Positions 15,128-15,382 of a stretch of 15,382 nt of DNA are shown here, in pieces. The position numbers were made by a program, and so were the translations under genes. The notes under the pieces are model-generated. The model did no database searches, was not told where the DNA came from, and worked only from the letters and a program-made list of their open reading frames with translations. The stretch comes from an uncultured Opitutales bacterium (GTDB taxonomy: Bacteria > Verrucomicrobiota > Verrucomicrobiia > Opitutales > Intestinicryptomonadaceae), in assembly GCA_900552245.1 (NCBI GenBank), contig URYY01000040.1:1-15382 (forward strand). The letters run 5' to 3'. Position 1 is the stretch's first letter, and each line of letters opens with the position of its first letter.

Positions 15128-15133
15128 AAGGAG
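15128..15133 (+). promoter_or_regulatory. Strong Shine-Dalgarno upstream of an in-frame TTG before glmS
   Basis: AAGGAG is the best ribosome binding site in the window. It lies 38 bp before the conserved ATG of glmS, too far to serve it, but 5 nt before TTG 15139, which is in frame with glmS (11 codons before the ATG). An in-frame TAA at 15127-15129 limits the frame upstream. It decides between two possible starts. Confidence 0.5.
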
Positions 15134-15171
15134 CTATTTTGTACAGACTTAACCCCTTAGTTAGAAAAAAT

Positions 15172-15382
15172 ATGTGTGGAATAATTGGCTACGTAGGTAA
15201 GAAGGACGCCGCCCCAATTTTGATAGACGGGCTTAAGCGCATGGAGTATCGCGGTTACGATTCCGCCGGAGTTGCGCTTATAAATTCTAAGGGCGAAGTC
15301 GACGTAAGAAAGCGCAAGGGCAGAGTGTCTGTAATGGCAAGCGAAGTCGAGGCCGACCACTTTACGGCCCACATAGGCATAG
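15172..15382 (+). CDS. glmS: Glutamine--fructose-6-phosphate aminotransferase, N-terminal part (runs off window)
   Basis: GlmS makes glucosamine-6-phosphate from fructose-6-phosphate and glutamine, the entry step to UDP-GlcNAc, peptidoglycan and lipopolysaccharide. The 70 visible residues are the start of the class-II glutamine amidotransferase domain: MCGIIGYVGKKDAAPILIDGLKRMEYRGYDSAGVAL, with Cys2 as the catalytic N-terminal nucleophile and the RGYDSAG motif. The C-terminal sugar isomerase domains lie beyond the window. ATG 15172 is the family start, since Met removal exposes Cys2, but it has no Shine-Dalgarno of its own; TTG 15139 with a good one would add an 11-residue leader (YRLNPLVRKN after the initiator). 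Product is near certain; the true start is unresolved. Confidence 0.93.
   Translation, partial: MCGIIGYVGKKDAAPILIDGLKRMEYRGYDSAGVALINSKGEVDVRKRKGRVSVMASEVEADHFTAHIGI

Noticed and set aside
14979..15171. glmS ribozyme upstream of glmS
   Set aside because: I cannot identify the conserved ribozyme core, and the inverted repeats found do not form its known fold.
1..15382. CRISPR arrays, insertion sequences, phage or toxin-antitoxin modules
   Set aside because: No regularly spaced repeats, transposase, integrase or paired small toxin-like genes are visible on either strand.

Overview
The window looks like a chromosomal segment from a glycan-degrading member of the phylum Verrucomicrobia, probably class Opitutae, perhaps a gut or marine lineage. 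The main clue is a protein ending in a PEP-CTERM sorting signal of the 'PEPSTYAAIFGAL...RRK' type. Supporting clues are a LacI regulator with a Gln/Trp/Asn-rich C-terminus of the kind I associate with this group, several secreted glycosidases, and weak or absent Shine-Dalgarno sequences at many starts. The taxonomic call is inference from protein style; no rRNA or other marker gene is present.

Left part (1-7285): the end of an unrecognised protein with a Ser/Gly-repeat linker, a LacI-family regulator, then a small polysaccharide-degradation cluster. A secreted GH43 enzyme (subfamily-12-like) on the minus strand is divergent from a plus-strand pair, a retaining-type GH97 and a second GH43 with a C-terminal beta-sandwich. 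The 191-bp divergent region holds two palindromes sharing the core TTACwGTAA, 35 bp apart, which are good candidates for regulator operators. The enzyme set (two GH43s plus a GH97 of the alpha-galactosidase/beta-L-arabinopyranosidase type) suggests trimming of arabinoxylan, arabinan or arabinogalactan side chains outside the cytoplasm.

Middle part (7286-12865): minus-strand genes for a PEP-CTERM protein, a predicted outer-membrane beta-barrel protein, a TPR/coiled-coil/LysM envelope protein, and purH. purH is divergent from purC across about 92 bp, so two steps of IMP synthesis share one control region. The LysM gene follows purH by 27 bp and is probably co-transcribed with it.

Right part (12866-15382): a secreted two-domain protein with a GH88/GH105-like alpha-helical N-terminus and a DUF4861-like C-terminus, then the start of glmS. 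glmS has an unusual 5' end: the only strong Shine-Dalgarno sequence sits before an in-frame TTG that would add exactly 11 residues ahead of the catalytic Cys.

Nearly every transcription unit ends in a clear hairpin terminator, several of them bidirectional. I see no tRNA, rRNA, CRISPR array, insertion sequence or phage gene. No wholly new system is evident; the best leads are the paired operator palindromes, the glmS leader and the GH105-like/DUF4861 protein.
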